Shown here: positions 17,593-25,982 of the stretch, in pieces | Layout of the letters: each line of letters opens with the position of its first letter | Position numbering within the stretch: the stretch's first letter is position 1 | Assembly (NCBI GenBank): GCA_015056575.1 | Contig: SVGA01000011.1 | Coordinates: 45,457 to 109,456, forward strand | Direction of reading: 5' to 3' | Length of the DNA stretch: 64,000 bases | DNA from: Butyrivibrio sp. | GTDB lineage: Bacteria; Bacillota; Clostridia; Lachnospirales; Lachnospiraceae | The notes under the pieces: generated by a model | Databases searched by the model: none | What the model was told of the DNA's origin: nothing | Seen by the model: only the letters and a program-made list of their open reading frames with translations | Translations under genes and position numbers: made by a program

Positions 17593-17702
17593 TTCATAAA
17601 ATTTTCAGAATTTAAACCCAGAGTGAACACAATTTGTATATACAATTAACTTGTGAATCTTGAGGGGGTGTTCCAAACAAACACTTACAGGAGGTAACAA
17701 GT

Positions 17703-17855
17703 ATGGGTGAATTAAAAGGTATAGCACAGTATGAGGTAAATCTGTTAAGGGACAGGCTTCACGCACAGGCTCTGCACCGCAAGAATGTTTCTATTCTGAA
17801 GAAAGAAGTTTTAAGAGAAGCCCAGGAAATGAAGAAGTTACTCGGCAACCGTTAA
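17703..17855 (+). CDS. Small 50-residue protein, function unknown
   Basis: An ORF from ATG at 17703 to TAA at 17855 encodes 50 residues beginning MGELKGIAQYEVNLLRDRLH. A strong ribosome binding site (AGGAGGT) lies 9 bases ahead of the ATG, and a 13-bp terminator follows the stop within 20 bases. Both favour real translation. The protein is charged (many K, R, E), has no cysteine or membrane segment, and is predicted to be helical. I do not recognise a family. It is convergent with polC and has no obvious functional partner. Confidence 0.7.
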   Translation: MGELKGIAQYEVNLLRDRLHAQALHRKNVSILKKEVLREAQEMKKLLGNR

Positions 17856-17870
17856 GAGTGTAAGAAAAAG

Positions 17871-17917
17871 GGCTGTAGCTTTATGCGTCATCTACGTTTA
17901 AAGCTACAGCCATATTT
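17871..17917. terminator. Bidirectional terminator between the small ORF and polC
   Basis: GGCTGTAGCTTTA (17871-17883) pairs perfectly with TAAAGCTACAGCC (17899-17911). On the plus strand ATATTTTTA follows. On the minus strand the stem is followed by CTTTTTC. It can therefore end both the small gene and polC. Confidence 0.85.
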
Positions 17918-17931
17918 TTATGTCTGTTTTA

Positions 17932-20900
17932 TTATGCCTGCTTCATCAGGTCAAAGATACTGATCTGGTTGGAATCGGGGATATCTCCCAGAAGTCCCAT
18001 ATCAGACATCTTGTCGATAACAGTCTGAGGACACTTGGTCCTCTGACGGAAGTCGTCCTTTGAAAGGAACGGTCCGTCCTTGGCTGCTTCCACGATCTGA
18101 TCCGCAGCCTTCTCACCCATGCCGTCGATACTGGTAAGGGACGGCATGATCTTGTCTCCGATAACCTGGAATTCTCTGGATTTTGCCTTGAAGATGTCGA
18201 TGGGCATAAAGTCTATGCCTCTCTCATACATCTCCTCTACCAGTCTCATATCACCGTACTCAGCCTGCTGGGCGTTGGAAAGTTCATCCTTCCTTGAATT
18301 GTAATCCTTCATGATCCTTCGAAGGTGGGCTTCGCCCTGGCACATGTGCTCATAGTTGAAAGCCTTGGCTCTTATACTGAACCAGGCGGCATAGAATGCC
18401 TGAGGAACATAAACCTTGAAATATGCGATCCTCCAGGCCATCATAACATAGGCCGCAGCATGGGCCTTGGGGAACATGTACTTGATCTTCTTGCAGGACC
18501 AGATGTACCAGTCGGGAACTCCTGCCGCCACCATTGCCTCCTCCATCTCCGGAGTAAGACCCTTACCCTTTCTGACCGACTCCATGGTCTTGAAGGAAAG
18601 TGACTTGTCCATTCCCTTCTGGATCAGGTAGATCATGATATCGTCACGACAGCAGATACAGGTATCAATAGTTGCCGTGCCCTCCTGGATCAGAGTCTGA
18701 GCGTTGCCCAGCCATACGTCCGTTCCGTGGGACAGTCCCGAGATCCTTATAAGGTGGGACAGGGACGAAGGCTTGGCATCGATGACCATCTGCATAGCGA
18801 AGTCGGTACCAAATTCCGGAAGTCCAAGACATCCAAGCTTGGTGCCTCCGATCTGATCAGGCTCTATGTTCAGAGACTTCGTATTCATGAAAAGACTCAT
18901 CACGTTCTTGTCATCCAGCGGCACCGTCTTGGGGTCAAGTCCGGTACAATCCTGGAGGAACCTTATCATGGTGGGATCATCGTGTCCCAGAATATCAAGC
19001 TTAAGCAGGTTGTGGTCGATGGAATGGTAATCGTAATGTGTTGTTATTGTGGCCGTAGTCATATCATTGGCCGGGTGCTGCACGGGACAGAAGGAATTGA
19101 TATCCTCGCCCACCGGAAGCACTATGATTCCTCCGGGGTGCTGGCCTGTTCCTCTTCTTATGCCGGTACATCCCTGCACAATCCTGTTGATCTCGCATTT
19201 TCTTTTTACTATTCCAAGGCCGTCGTAGTATTTCTTGACGAAACCGTAGGCTGTCTTATCAGCAAGTGAGGCAATGGTCCCCGCTCTGAAGGTCTGGCCG
19301 TAGCCGAAAATAACCTCCGTATATTTGTGGGCCTTGGACTGATACTCACCGGAGAAGTTAAGGTCGATATCAGGCTCCTTGTCTCCCTTGAATCCAAGGA
19401 AGGTCTCAAAAGGAATATCGAATCCATCCTTGTACATATATGTTCCGCACTTGGGACATCTTTTGTCCGGCATATCACAGCCGGAGTTTCCCCCGTACTT
19501 AAGAACGTCCTCGGAATCAAAATCACTGTATTTGCAATGAGGGCATACATAGTGCGGGCTTAGGGAGTTAACCTCCGTGATACCCGAAGTAAAGGCCACA
19601 AAGGAGGAGCCTACGGAACCTCTGGAGCCAACCAGATATCCGTCCTCATTGGACTTCCAAACCAGCTTCTGAGCAATGATGTACATAACCGCGAAACCGT
19701 TCTTGATAATGGAGTTAAGCTCTCTCTCAAGCCTCTCCTTAACAATCCCGGGAAGCTCCTCTCCGTAGATCTCATGCGCTCTGTCATAACAGATCTTGGT
19801 AAGGATCTCATCACTGTTCTCAATGACGGGAGCGCACTTGTCGGGACGAACAGGGGAAATGCTCTCGCACATATCCATGATCTTCCTTGGATTGTCGATA
19901 ACTATCTCTTTGGCCTTATCCATGGTCAGATAGTCAAACTCCGCCATCATCTCATCGGTGGTACGAAGGTAAAGGGGCGCCGGTTCCTCGTCGTCCATAC
20001 CCTTACCTGCCTGGATAATGGTCCTGTATATCTCATCCTCAGGATTGAGGAAGTGCACATCGCAGGTTGCAACAACCGGCTTACCCCATTCCTCGCCAAG
20101 TCTGATGATCTCTTTATTTATATCCCTGATATCCTCGTCGCTGTTGATATCCTCATATCTTTCGCTGGCTATCATAAAGCGGTTATTGGCCAGAGGCTGA
20201 ACCTCAAGATAATCGTAGAAGCTGACGATGTTAGCTATTTCCTCAGGCGGCCTGCCCTCAACAATGGCACCGTAAAGCTCGCCTGCGCAGCAGGCACTTC
20301 CCACTATGAGACCCTCTCTGTACTTAAGGAGCTGACTCTTGGGAATAAGCGGAAATCTTCCGTTAAAGTAGTCAAGATGCGACTTGCTGATAAGGGTATA
20401 GAGATTAACCCTTCCCAAAGTATTCTTGGCAAGGATGATACAATGCTTGGGCCTTAGGTGCTTTATCATATCCGCCGTAGGCTTACCAAGAACATTGACG
20501 TCAGTTAAGTTTGCCGCCCCCTGTTCCTTAAGCATAGGAATGAACTTATTAAATATAAGCGCCGTACATTCAGCATCGTCCACGGCTCTGTGGTGGTGCT
20601 CCAGCACAATGTTCAGGATCTTAGCAACAGCATCAAGTGTGTGCTTGGCTCTTGTGGGATAAAAATATCTCGACAGCCACATAGTATCCACAGTGGTATA
20701 ATCCACATCTATCCCAAGATCTGCACAATTCTGGTTTATAAAGCTGATGTCAAAAGAGACATTGTGTCCCACCAGAACAGCATCCTTACAGAATTCCACG
20801 AACCTTGGAACGATCACATCCCTTGTAGGTGCATCCATGACCATCTCATCGGTGATGCTGGTGAGCTTCTCTATCCTGTAGGGAATAGGTACCTGAGGGT

Positions 20901-22458
20901 TGATAAATTCCGAGAACCTGTCTATGATCTCGCCGTTTCTTATCTTAACGGCACCTATCTCAATGATCTTATTCTTGATGGGCGAAAAGCCCGTAGTCTC
21001 AATATCAAAAACAACAAAGGTGGTATCATCAAGGCTCTGCCCCTTGCCGTTTGTTACTATCTCCTTGAGGTCATCCACAACATAGCCCTCAACGCCCTGT
21101 ATTATCTTAAAGAAATCCTGCCTCTCGATGGGCGGCTCTCCGGCCTCCTTGCGGCGCTTGTTCTCTCCCTTAAAAAGATCTTCCCAGGCATGGTTTGCAT
21201 CCGTAAGAGCCTGAACCACACCGTGGTCTGTAATGGCGATCGCAGGCATGCCCCACTTGTAGGCCTGCTTGACGATGTCCTTAACCTCCGAAACGCCGTC
21301 CATATCACTCATCTTGGTGTGGCAGTGAAGCTCTACTCTCTTAACCTCAGCCCTGTCCACCCTCTTGGTGGTAAAGTCAGGTATCTTCTTGACTCCCACC
21401 ACTGACTGAATGGACAGCTCGTGGTCAAATCTGTCTATTGCAGCAATACCCTTTATCTTTACAAAGGCTCCGATCTTGATATCCTTGGTGATCTCAGGAA
21501 CATCCTCGGTGCTGACAAACATCTTTACGGCAATGGAGTCCGTAAAATCGGTAATGGCAAATATAAGAATGGTCTTCTCATTCTTGATGTCTCTTTTATC
21601 AAACTCTATGATCTGACCGTGGACGGTAACTTCACCCAGCTCGTCCATTAGGTCTGCCAGCTTCATGGCCTCGTCTTCAAAGTCCCTGCCATAAAGCACA
21701 TCAGGATTATCCGATCTCTTGTAGCTGCCGCCAAAATCTCTTTTGCCGCCCCATTTTCCGCCCTTGTTAAAGGTGGGCTTTGCGGTCTTTTCTGTGGTGG
21801 CGGTCTTTGTCTCCTCTGCAGCCTTTGCAGCCTTTTCTTCCTTGGCGGCTATCGCTGCTTCTTTTTTCTCCTCGGAGGCTTTTTCCACTGCCTCAAGCTT
21901 TTTGGCCAAATCAGCAGACTCAGCGCCGTAATCGGGCTCTTCCGTCTTATCCTCCACGGGAACGAATTCCGGGGAAAGAGCTACTGACAGCCCGCACCTC
22001 TCGTTGATGATCTTGGACAGCACACGAATAAGGTCGGGAGCCTTCTTCTGGCCCACAACCGTATCCTGCAGCTTCATTATCACATTATCCTGATCCGGGT
22101 AAATAAATGATGCAGAGCGAAAAAGACTATACTCCATATGATCATAGTCCTTAAGCTCCATCTCAATGCTCTCCCTGTACAGATCCAGAAGGTTCTCCGG
22201 AGTATACTGGGCAGAAAGACAGAATTTCTCGTAGATCTTGATCGTAATGTCCTGATTGTCAAAGAGCTGTTTCTTTATGCTCTTCTCGGTCTTTATGATA
22301 TCTGATTTGTCGATCAGTTTGTTGCTGGATATATATATGCGAATAAAGTCCTGCTTCCTGGTGGTGGAAACTTTTTCCACCGTAGCCTGCTCCATGATCT
22401 CTCTGACATGGCTATCAAGCGTCAAAGAAGGGAACACTTCAAAAAACAACTTCCCCAT
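17932..22458 (-). CDS. polC: DNA polymerase III subunit alpha, PolC type
   Basis: The replicative polymerase of low-GC Gram-positives, with built-in proofreading. The 1508-residue protein has an N-terminal tau-binding-like region, then a Lys/Ala/Glu-rich linker (about 185-240) and an OB domain (about 270-360). A PHP domain starts near 373 (ELHCHTKMSDMDG) and is interrupted by the 3'-5' exonuclease (FDIETTGFSP near 483, HNVSFDISF and HHRAVDDAECTA). The C-family polymerase core includes the acidic KGDKEPDIDLNFSGE near residue 1030. Length is at the upper end for PolC. It is the last gene of the minus-strand ispG/rseP block and ends at a bidirectional terminator. Confidence 0.98.
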   Translation of the reverse strand: MGKLFFEVFPSLTLDSHVREIMEQATVEKVSTTRKQDFIRIYISSNKLIDKSDIIKTEKSIKKQLFDNQDITIKIYEKFCLSAQYTPENLLDLYRESIEMELKDYDHMEYSLFRSASFIYPDQDNVIMKLQDTVVGQKKAPDLIRVLSKIINERCGLSVALSPEFVPVEDKTEEPDYGAESADLAKKLEAVEKASEEKKEAAIAAKEEKAAKAAEETKTATTEKTAKPTFNKGGKWGGKRDFGGSYKRSDNPDVLYGRDFEDEAMKLADLMDELGEVTVHGQIIEFDKRDIKNEKTILIFAITDFTDSIAVKMFVSTEDVPEITKDIKIGAFVKIKGIAAIDRFDHELSIQSVVGVKKIPDFTTKRVDRAEVKRVELHCHTKMSDMDGVSEVKDIVKQAYKWGMPAIAITDHGVVQALTDANHAWEDLFKGENKRRKEAGEPPIERQDFFKIIQGVEGYVVDDLKEIVTNGKGQSLDDTTFVVFDIETTGFSPIKNKIIEIGAVKIRNGEIIDRFSEFINPQVPIPYRIEKLTSITDEMVMDAPTRDVIVPRFVEFCKDAVLVGHNVSFDISFINQNCADLGIDVDYTTVDTMWLSRYFYPTRAKHTLDAVAKILNIVLEHHHRAVDDAECTALIFNKFIPMLKEQGAANLTDVNVLGKPTADMIKHLRPKHCIILAKNTLGRVNLYTLISKSHLDYFNGRFPLIPKSQLLKYREGLIVGSACCAGELYGAIVEGRPPEEIANIVSFYDYLEVQPLANNRFMIASERYEDINSDEDIRDINKEIIRLGEEWGKPVVATCDVHFLNPEDEIYRTIIQAGKGMDDEEPAPLYLRTTDEMMAEFDYLTMDKAKEIVIDNPRKIMDMCESISPVRPDKCAPVIENSDEILTKICYDRAHEIYGEELPGIVKERLERELNSIIKNGFAVMYIIAQKLVWKSNEDGYLVGSRGSVGSSFVAFTSGITEVNSLSPHYVCPHCKYSDFDSEDVLKYGGNSGCDMPDKRCPKCGTYMYKDGFDIPFETFLGFKGDKEPDIDLNFSGEYQSKAHKYTEVIFGYGQTFRAGTIASLADKTAYGFVKKYYDGLGIVKRKCEINRIVQGCTGIRRGTGQHPGGIIVLPVGEDINSFCPVQHPANDMTTATITTHYDYHSIDHNLLKLDILGHDDPTMIRFLQDCTGLDPKTVPLDDKNVMSLFMNTKSLNIEPDQIGGTKLGCLGLPEFGTDFAMQMVIDAKPSSLSHLIRISGLSHGTDVWLGNAQTLIQEGTATIDTCICCRDDIMIYLIQKGMDKSLSFKTMESVRKGKGLTPEMEEAMVAAGVPDWYIWSCKKIKYMFPKAHAAAYVMMAWRIAYFKVYVPQAFYAAWFSIRAKAFNYEHMCQGEAHLRRIMKDYNSRKDELSNAQQAEYGDMRLVEEMYERGIDFMPIDIFKAKSREFQVIGDKIMPSLTSIDGMGEKAADQIVEAAKDGPFLSKDDFRQRTKCPQTVIDKMSDMGLLGDIPDSNQISIFDLMKQA

Positions 22459-22493
22459 ACTACAAAAATCCTCACTACAAAATTCAAAAGGAA

Positions 22494-22524
22494 GTTCTGC
22501 TCTCGACTAAAGTCTCGCCAGAAC
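22494..22524 (-). other. Hairpin type 2 between ispG and polC
   Basis: On the minus strand: outer stem GTTCTG/CAGAAC, internal loop GCGA/GAGAG, inner stem GACT/AGTC and loop TT. It is followed by TTCCTTTTG. It follows the type 1 copy at 22531-22561. Confidence 0.65.
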
Positions 22525-22530
22525 ACGTTC

Positions 22531-22561
22531 GAACTAAGCTCGAAAGAATCTCGCTAAGTTC
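22531..22561 (-). other. Hairpin type 1 directly after the ispG stop
   Basis: On the minus strand: lower stem GAACT/AGTTC, a T-T mismatch, upper stem AGC/GCT and loop GAGATTCTTTCGA. It begins at the base after the ispG stop codon. Confidence 0.7.
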
Positions 22562-23620
22562 TCACAGCCAGTTATCAAGCTCCTCTTTAAGCACTGAAAG
22601 AAGATCCTGTTCCGGTACTTTTTTAACTGTCTCTCCGTTCTTGATAAGAAGGCCTTCCCCGATTCCGCCGGCAATTCCGATGTCAGCTTCTCTGGCCTCT
22701 CCGGGGCCGTTAACTGCGCAGCCCATAACTGCCACCTTGATATTAAGATGATCATATGCCTGCACCATGGTCTCAACCTGATTGGCAAGGCCGATAAGAT
22801 CGATCTTGGTCCTTCCGCAGGTGGGGCAGGAAACAACCTCTATTCCGCCCTTTCTGATATCAAGGGTTCTGAGGATAGCCTTGGCGGATTTGATCTCCTC
22901 CACAGGATCTCCCGAAAGGGATACTCTTATGGTATCGCCGATGCCCTCGTTAAGGATGATGCCAAGCCCTACGGCAGACTTGATATTTCCGCCGTAAACC
23001 GTTCCGGCCTCGGTAATGCCCACATGAAGAGGGTATGTACACTGCTTTGCCAGAAGCTCGTGAGCCTTTACACAGAGCATTACATTTGAAGACTTGATGC
23101 TGACAACCATGTTGTCGTATCCAAGGTCTTCAATGATCCCAACCTTGTCAAGAGCACTCTCAACAAGGCCCTCAGCTGTCACACCGTGATATTTCTCCAC
23201 CAGCTCTTTTTCCAAAGAACCGCTGTTGACTCCAACTCTGATGGGGATCCCACGCTCTTTTGCACAGGAAACCACAGCTGCGATCTTGTCTCTGCCACCG
23301 ATGTTTCCGGGATTGATCCTGATCTTGTCGGCGCCGTTCTCCATGGCCGCAATAGCCATCTTGTAGTCGAAATGGATGTCCGCAACTATGGGGATGTGTA
23401 TCTGTTTCTTGATCTCCCCCAGGGCCTTAGCGGCCTCAAGGGTGGGGACCGTGCTCCTTATGATCTCGCAGCCGGCCTCCTCAAGTCTTTTTATCTGCGC
23501 AACGGTGGCTTCCACATCCTCTGTCCTTGTGTTGGTCATGGACTGGATAAGGATCGGATTGCCTCCTCCTATCACTCTGTCACCGATATGTACAACCTTT
23601 GTATTGTCTCTGTAACTCAT
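22562..23620 (-). CDS. ispG: 4-hydroxy-3-methylbut-2-enyl diphosphate synthase (IspG)
   Basis: An iron-sulfur enzyme of the MEP isoprenoid pathway, converting MEcPP to HMBPP. The 352-residue protein shows RVIGGGNPILIQSMTNT at the N-terminus, the TIM-barrel segments IVADIHFDYKMAI and KIRINPGNIGG, and the cluster-binding cysteines in VVSCPTCGRTKID and KVAVMGCAVNGPGEA. I placed the start at the second ATG (MSYRDNTK), because AAAGG lies six bases before it and directly abuts the first ATG. It sits between rseP and polC, with dxr two genes upstream. Confidence 0.97.
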   Translation of the reverse strand: MSYRDNTKVVHIGDRVIGGGNPILIQSMTNTRTEDVEATVAQIKRLEEAGCEIIRSTVPTLEAAKALGEIKKQIHIPIVADIHFDYKMAIAAMENGADKIRINPGNIGGRDKIAAVVSCAKERGIPIRVGVNSGSLEKELVEKYHGVTAEGLVESALDKVGIIEDLGYDNMVVSIKSSNVMLCVKAHELLAKQCTYPLHVGITEAGTVYGGNIKSAVGLGIILNEGIGDTIRVSLSGDPVEEIKSAKAILRTLDIRKGGIEVVSCPTCGRTKIDLIGLANQVETMVQAYDHLNIKVAVMGCAVNGPGEAREADIGIAGGIGEGLLIKNGETVKKVPEQDLLSVLKEELDNWL

Positions 23621-23641
23621 ATACATCCTTTCTTTAATGTA

Positions 23642-23675
23642 GTCCTGCTCTCAGGCCTACGGCCCTCGCCAGGAC
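23642..23675 (-). other. Hairpin type 2 between rseP and ispG
   Basis: On the minus strand: outer stem GTCCTG/CAGGAC, internal loop GCGA/GAGAG, inner stem GGGCC/GGCCT (one G-U pair) and loop GTA. Compared with the other copies, both stems have changed with compensation while the internal loop is identical. Confidence 0.7.
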
Positions 23676-23683
23676 AAAGCTCT

Positions 23684-23712
23684 GACTATACTCGAAAATA
23701 CCTCGTTTAGTC
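23684..23712 (-). other. Hairpin type 1 after the rseP stop
   Basis: On the minus strand: lower stem GACTA/TAGTC, an A-A mismatch, upper stem AC/GT and loop GAGGTATTTTCGA, seven bases after the rseP stop codon. Confidence 0.7.
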
Positions 23713-23719
23713 AATCGCT

Positions 23720-24772
23720 TTACCTTGTAAACTTTGTTATATCATTAAACAGGATAAATACCATAAGTCCCATGAGGGCGATCATGCCGATCATGTGCAC
23801 AAAGCCCTCTTTCTCGGCAGGAACCGGTTTTCCCACGATCACCTCAATAAACTGGAACACCAGTCGTCCGCCGTCCAATGCGGGAAGGGGCAAAAGATTC
23901 ATCACTCCAAGGTTCACTGACAGTAAAACCGTAAGGGACAACATGGTAAGCAACACCGCGGAAATACCGTAGGGCCTGACCTCCTCATAGGTGTCATCCA
24001 CTATCTTCACCATTCCCACGGGACCTGAAACATCATCCTTGGAAAGCTTGCCCTTAACAAGAAGTGCAAGGCTTCGATAGGTGGTCTTAAAGTAGTAGCG
24101 AACTTCGTACCAGGCATACTTCAGGGTCTGTGGTCCCTTGATCTCTCCGTACTGGCCAAGGTAGATGCCCATATAGTAGCGCTTATCCTCTTCACTGTAC
24201 TTGGGGATAAGAGTTGTCTCATGAGTCTCTCCGTCACGCTCGTAAACGATGTCCATGGGACTGCCCTCGGCGAACTGTGAAATGAGAGTAACCTCTCCTG
24301 CCATGTAGACCTTCTCATTGTCCACACTGATAATCTTGTCGCCGGGCATAAGCCCCGCTTCGGCTGCCGCGGAATCATCAGTCATCTTGCTGATAACCGG
24401 GAAATTCCAGGCTGAAAAGCCCACCAGCACCACTGCAAGGATATAAGCGATAAGGAAGTTTGCAAAGGGTCCCGCAAACAGAGTTGCTATCCTTCTCCAC
24501 ACCGGAGCATTAAGGAAGGAATGCTCATCGTAGCCCCCCTTTTCCTCCGCCACAGGGTCCATGCCGTCAAATACGCAGGCACCTCCTATGGGAAGGAGCT
24601 TTATGCTGTATAGGGTATCCCCTTTTTGCTTCTTCCAGATGGTGGGGCCCATTCCGATGAAGAACTCGTTTACTCTGATGCCGCCGGACTTGGCCACAAG
24701 GAAGTGGCCCAGCTCATGGGTTGTCACCAGCACCCCGAAAATTATAAAAAAGATCATTACACTTACTATCAT
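23720..24772 (-). CDS. rseP: RIP metalloprotease RseP / site-2 protease
   Basis: A zinc-dependent intramembrane protease (M50B) that cleaves anti-sigma factors and signal peptide remnants. The 350-residue protein has the zinc motif HELGH at residues 18-22 in the first membrane helix, a PDZ domain (AEAGLMPGDKIISVDNEKV) and the third zinc ligand in NLLPLPALDGGRLVF, with four membrane segments. It starts by overlapping the dxr stop by 4 bases. The dxr-rseP-ispG order is usual in Clostridia. Confidence 0.96.
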   Translation of the reverse strand: MIVSVMIFFIIFGVLVTTHELGHFLVAKSGGIRVNEFFIGMGPTIWKKQKGDTLYSIKLLPIGGACVFDGMDPVAEEKGGYDEHSFLNAPVWRRIATLFAGPFANFLIAYILAVVLVGFSAWNFPVISKMTDDSAAAEAGLMPGDKIISVDNEKVYMAGEVTLISQFAEGSPMDIVYERDGETHETTLIPKYSEEDKRYYMGIYLGQYGEIKGPQTLKYAWYEVRYYFKTTYRSLALLVKGKLSKDDVSGPVGMVKIVDDTYEEVRPYGISAVLLTMLSLTVLLSVNLGVMNLLPLPALDGGRLVFQFIEVIVGKPVPAEKEGFVHMIGMIALMGLMVFILFNDITKFTR

Positions 24773-25920
24773 ATGTTGTACTTCTCCGAAAGAAATCTGT
24801 AGGTTTCGGCCTCCGCCTCAAGGATAGCTGCAACGTCAGGATTCTCGATCCTGTCATGATGCTGCATAGCTTCCTCGATCATATCGTAAATCTCAAGGTA
24901 TCTGATATCACCCTTTAAGAATCTTCTGACTGCCATCTCATTGGCTGCATTGAAAACTGTTGGCATGCTGCCGCCGATACGGGCAGAATCGTATGCAAGT
25001 TTAAGTCCTCTGAAGGTCTCGGTATCGGGCTTTTCAAAGGTCAGACTTCCCAGTTCAAAAAGGTCCAGTCTCTTCTCGGCCATAGGTCTTCTGTCCGGGT
25101 AAAAGAGTGCGTACTGGATGGGAAGTTTCATGTCGGGAACTCCAAGCTGTGCAATAACAGCGCCGTCTGTAAACTGAACACCGCTGTGAACGATGCTCTG
25201 AGGATGAACAAGAACCTGAATCCTGTCAAGGTCAACCCCAAAGAGCCACTTGGCCTCCATCACCTCAAGTCCCTTGTTTACCAGGGACGAGGAATCGATG
25301 GTAACCTTAGGGCCCATATTCCAGTTGGGATGCTTTAAAGCATCTGCTGCGGTCATGTTCTCAAGCTCTGCTCTTGTCTTACCTCTGAAGGGGCCGCCGC
25401 TGGCTGTTAAAAGAATCTTCTCTATCTTGTCCGCCGGTTCCCCGTTGAGGGACTGGAAAATAGCACTGTGCTCGGAATCTACCGGAAGCATCTGTACACC
25501 TTTTTCCCGGGCAAGTGGCATGATGATATGACCTGCACACACAAGGGTCTCCTTGTTGGCAAGGGCTATGTCTTTACCGCTCTCAATAGCTTTTATTGTC
25601 GGGCGGATCCCTATCATTCCCACAACTGCCGTGAGGACCGTATCTGCCTCGGGAACGGAAACGATCTCCAAAAGTCCATCCATTCCGGACAGTACCTTTA
25701 TGCCGGTATCGCTGATCTTCTCCTGTAGCTCTTTTGCCGCATCAGGCTCGTACATGCACACGTAGCGTGGATGGAATTCGCGAACCTGCTTTTCCACATC
25801 CGCAACTCTCCTGTTGGCCGCAAGACCAACAATCTCAAGCTCGGAGCTGTTATTTCTTACTACATCCAGTGTCTGGGTTCCGATGGAGCCCGTAGAACCC
25901 AAAAGTACTATCTTACGCAT
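24769..25920 (-). CDS. dxr: 1-deoxy-D-xylulose 5-phosphate reductoisomerase
   Basis: The NADPH-dependent second enzyme of the MEP pathway, making MEP from DXP. The 383 residues begin with the nucleotide-binding KIVLLGSTGSIGTQTLDVV. They contain ALANKETLVCAG, the metal and substrate motif LPVDSEHSAIFQ, SGGPFRG, and HPNWNMGPKVTIDSSSLVNKG (in parts), all diagnostic. It is coupled to rseP by an ATGA overlap. A hairpin at 25941-25971 precedes it. Confidence 0.97.
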   Translation of the reverse strand: MRKIVLLGSTGSIGTQTLDVVRNNSSELEIVGLAANRRVADVEKQVREFHPRYVCMYEPDAAKELQEKISDTGIKVLSGMDGLLEIVSVPEADTVLTAVVGMIGIRPTIKAIESGKDIALANKETLVCAGHIIMPLAREKGVQMLPVDSEHSAIFQSLNGEPADKIEKILLTASGGPFRGKTRAELENMTAADALKHPNWNMGPKVTIDSSSLVNKGLEVMEAKWLFGVDLDRIQVLVHPQSIVHSGVQFTDGAVIAQLGVPDMKLPIQYALFYPDRRPMAEKRLDLFELGSLTFEKPDTETFRGLKLAYDSARIGGSMPTVFNAANEMAVRRFLKGDIRYLEIYDMIEEAMQHHDRIENPDVAAILEAEAETYRFLSEKYNI

Positions 25921-25940
25921 AATTTTCCCTCAAATGAAAA

Positions 25941-25971
25941 GCACCCTGCAGAGGTCTCCCAAACAGGGTGC
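25941..25971 (-). terminator. Hairpin between cdsA and dxr
   Basis: GCACCCTG and CAGGGTGC form an 8-bp stem with a 15-base loop. On the minus strand it is followed by TTTTCATTT, so it could partly terminate or protect the cdsA end within the operon. Confidence 0.5.
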
Positions 25972-25982
25972 ATATCAAAGTT

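Noticed and set aside
20590..21405. Plus-strand frame of 271 codons and several others opposite polC
   Set aside because: Antisense shadows of polC caused by codon bias. The PolC motifs occupy the other strand.
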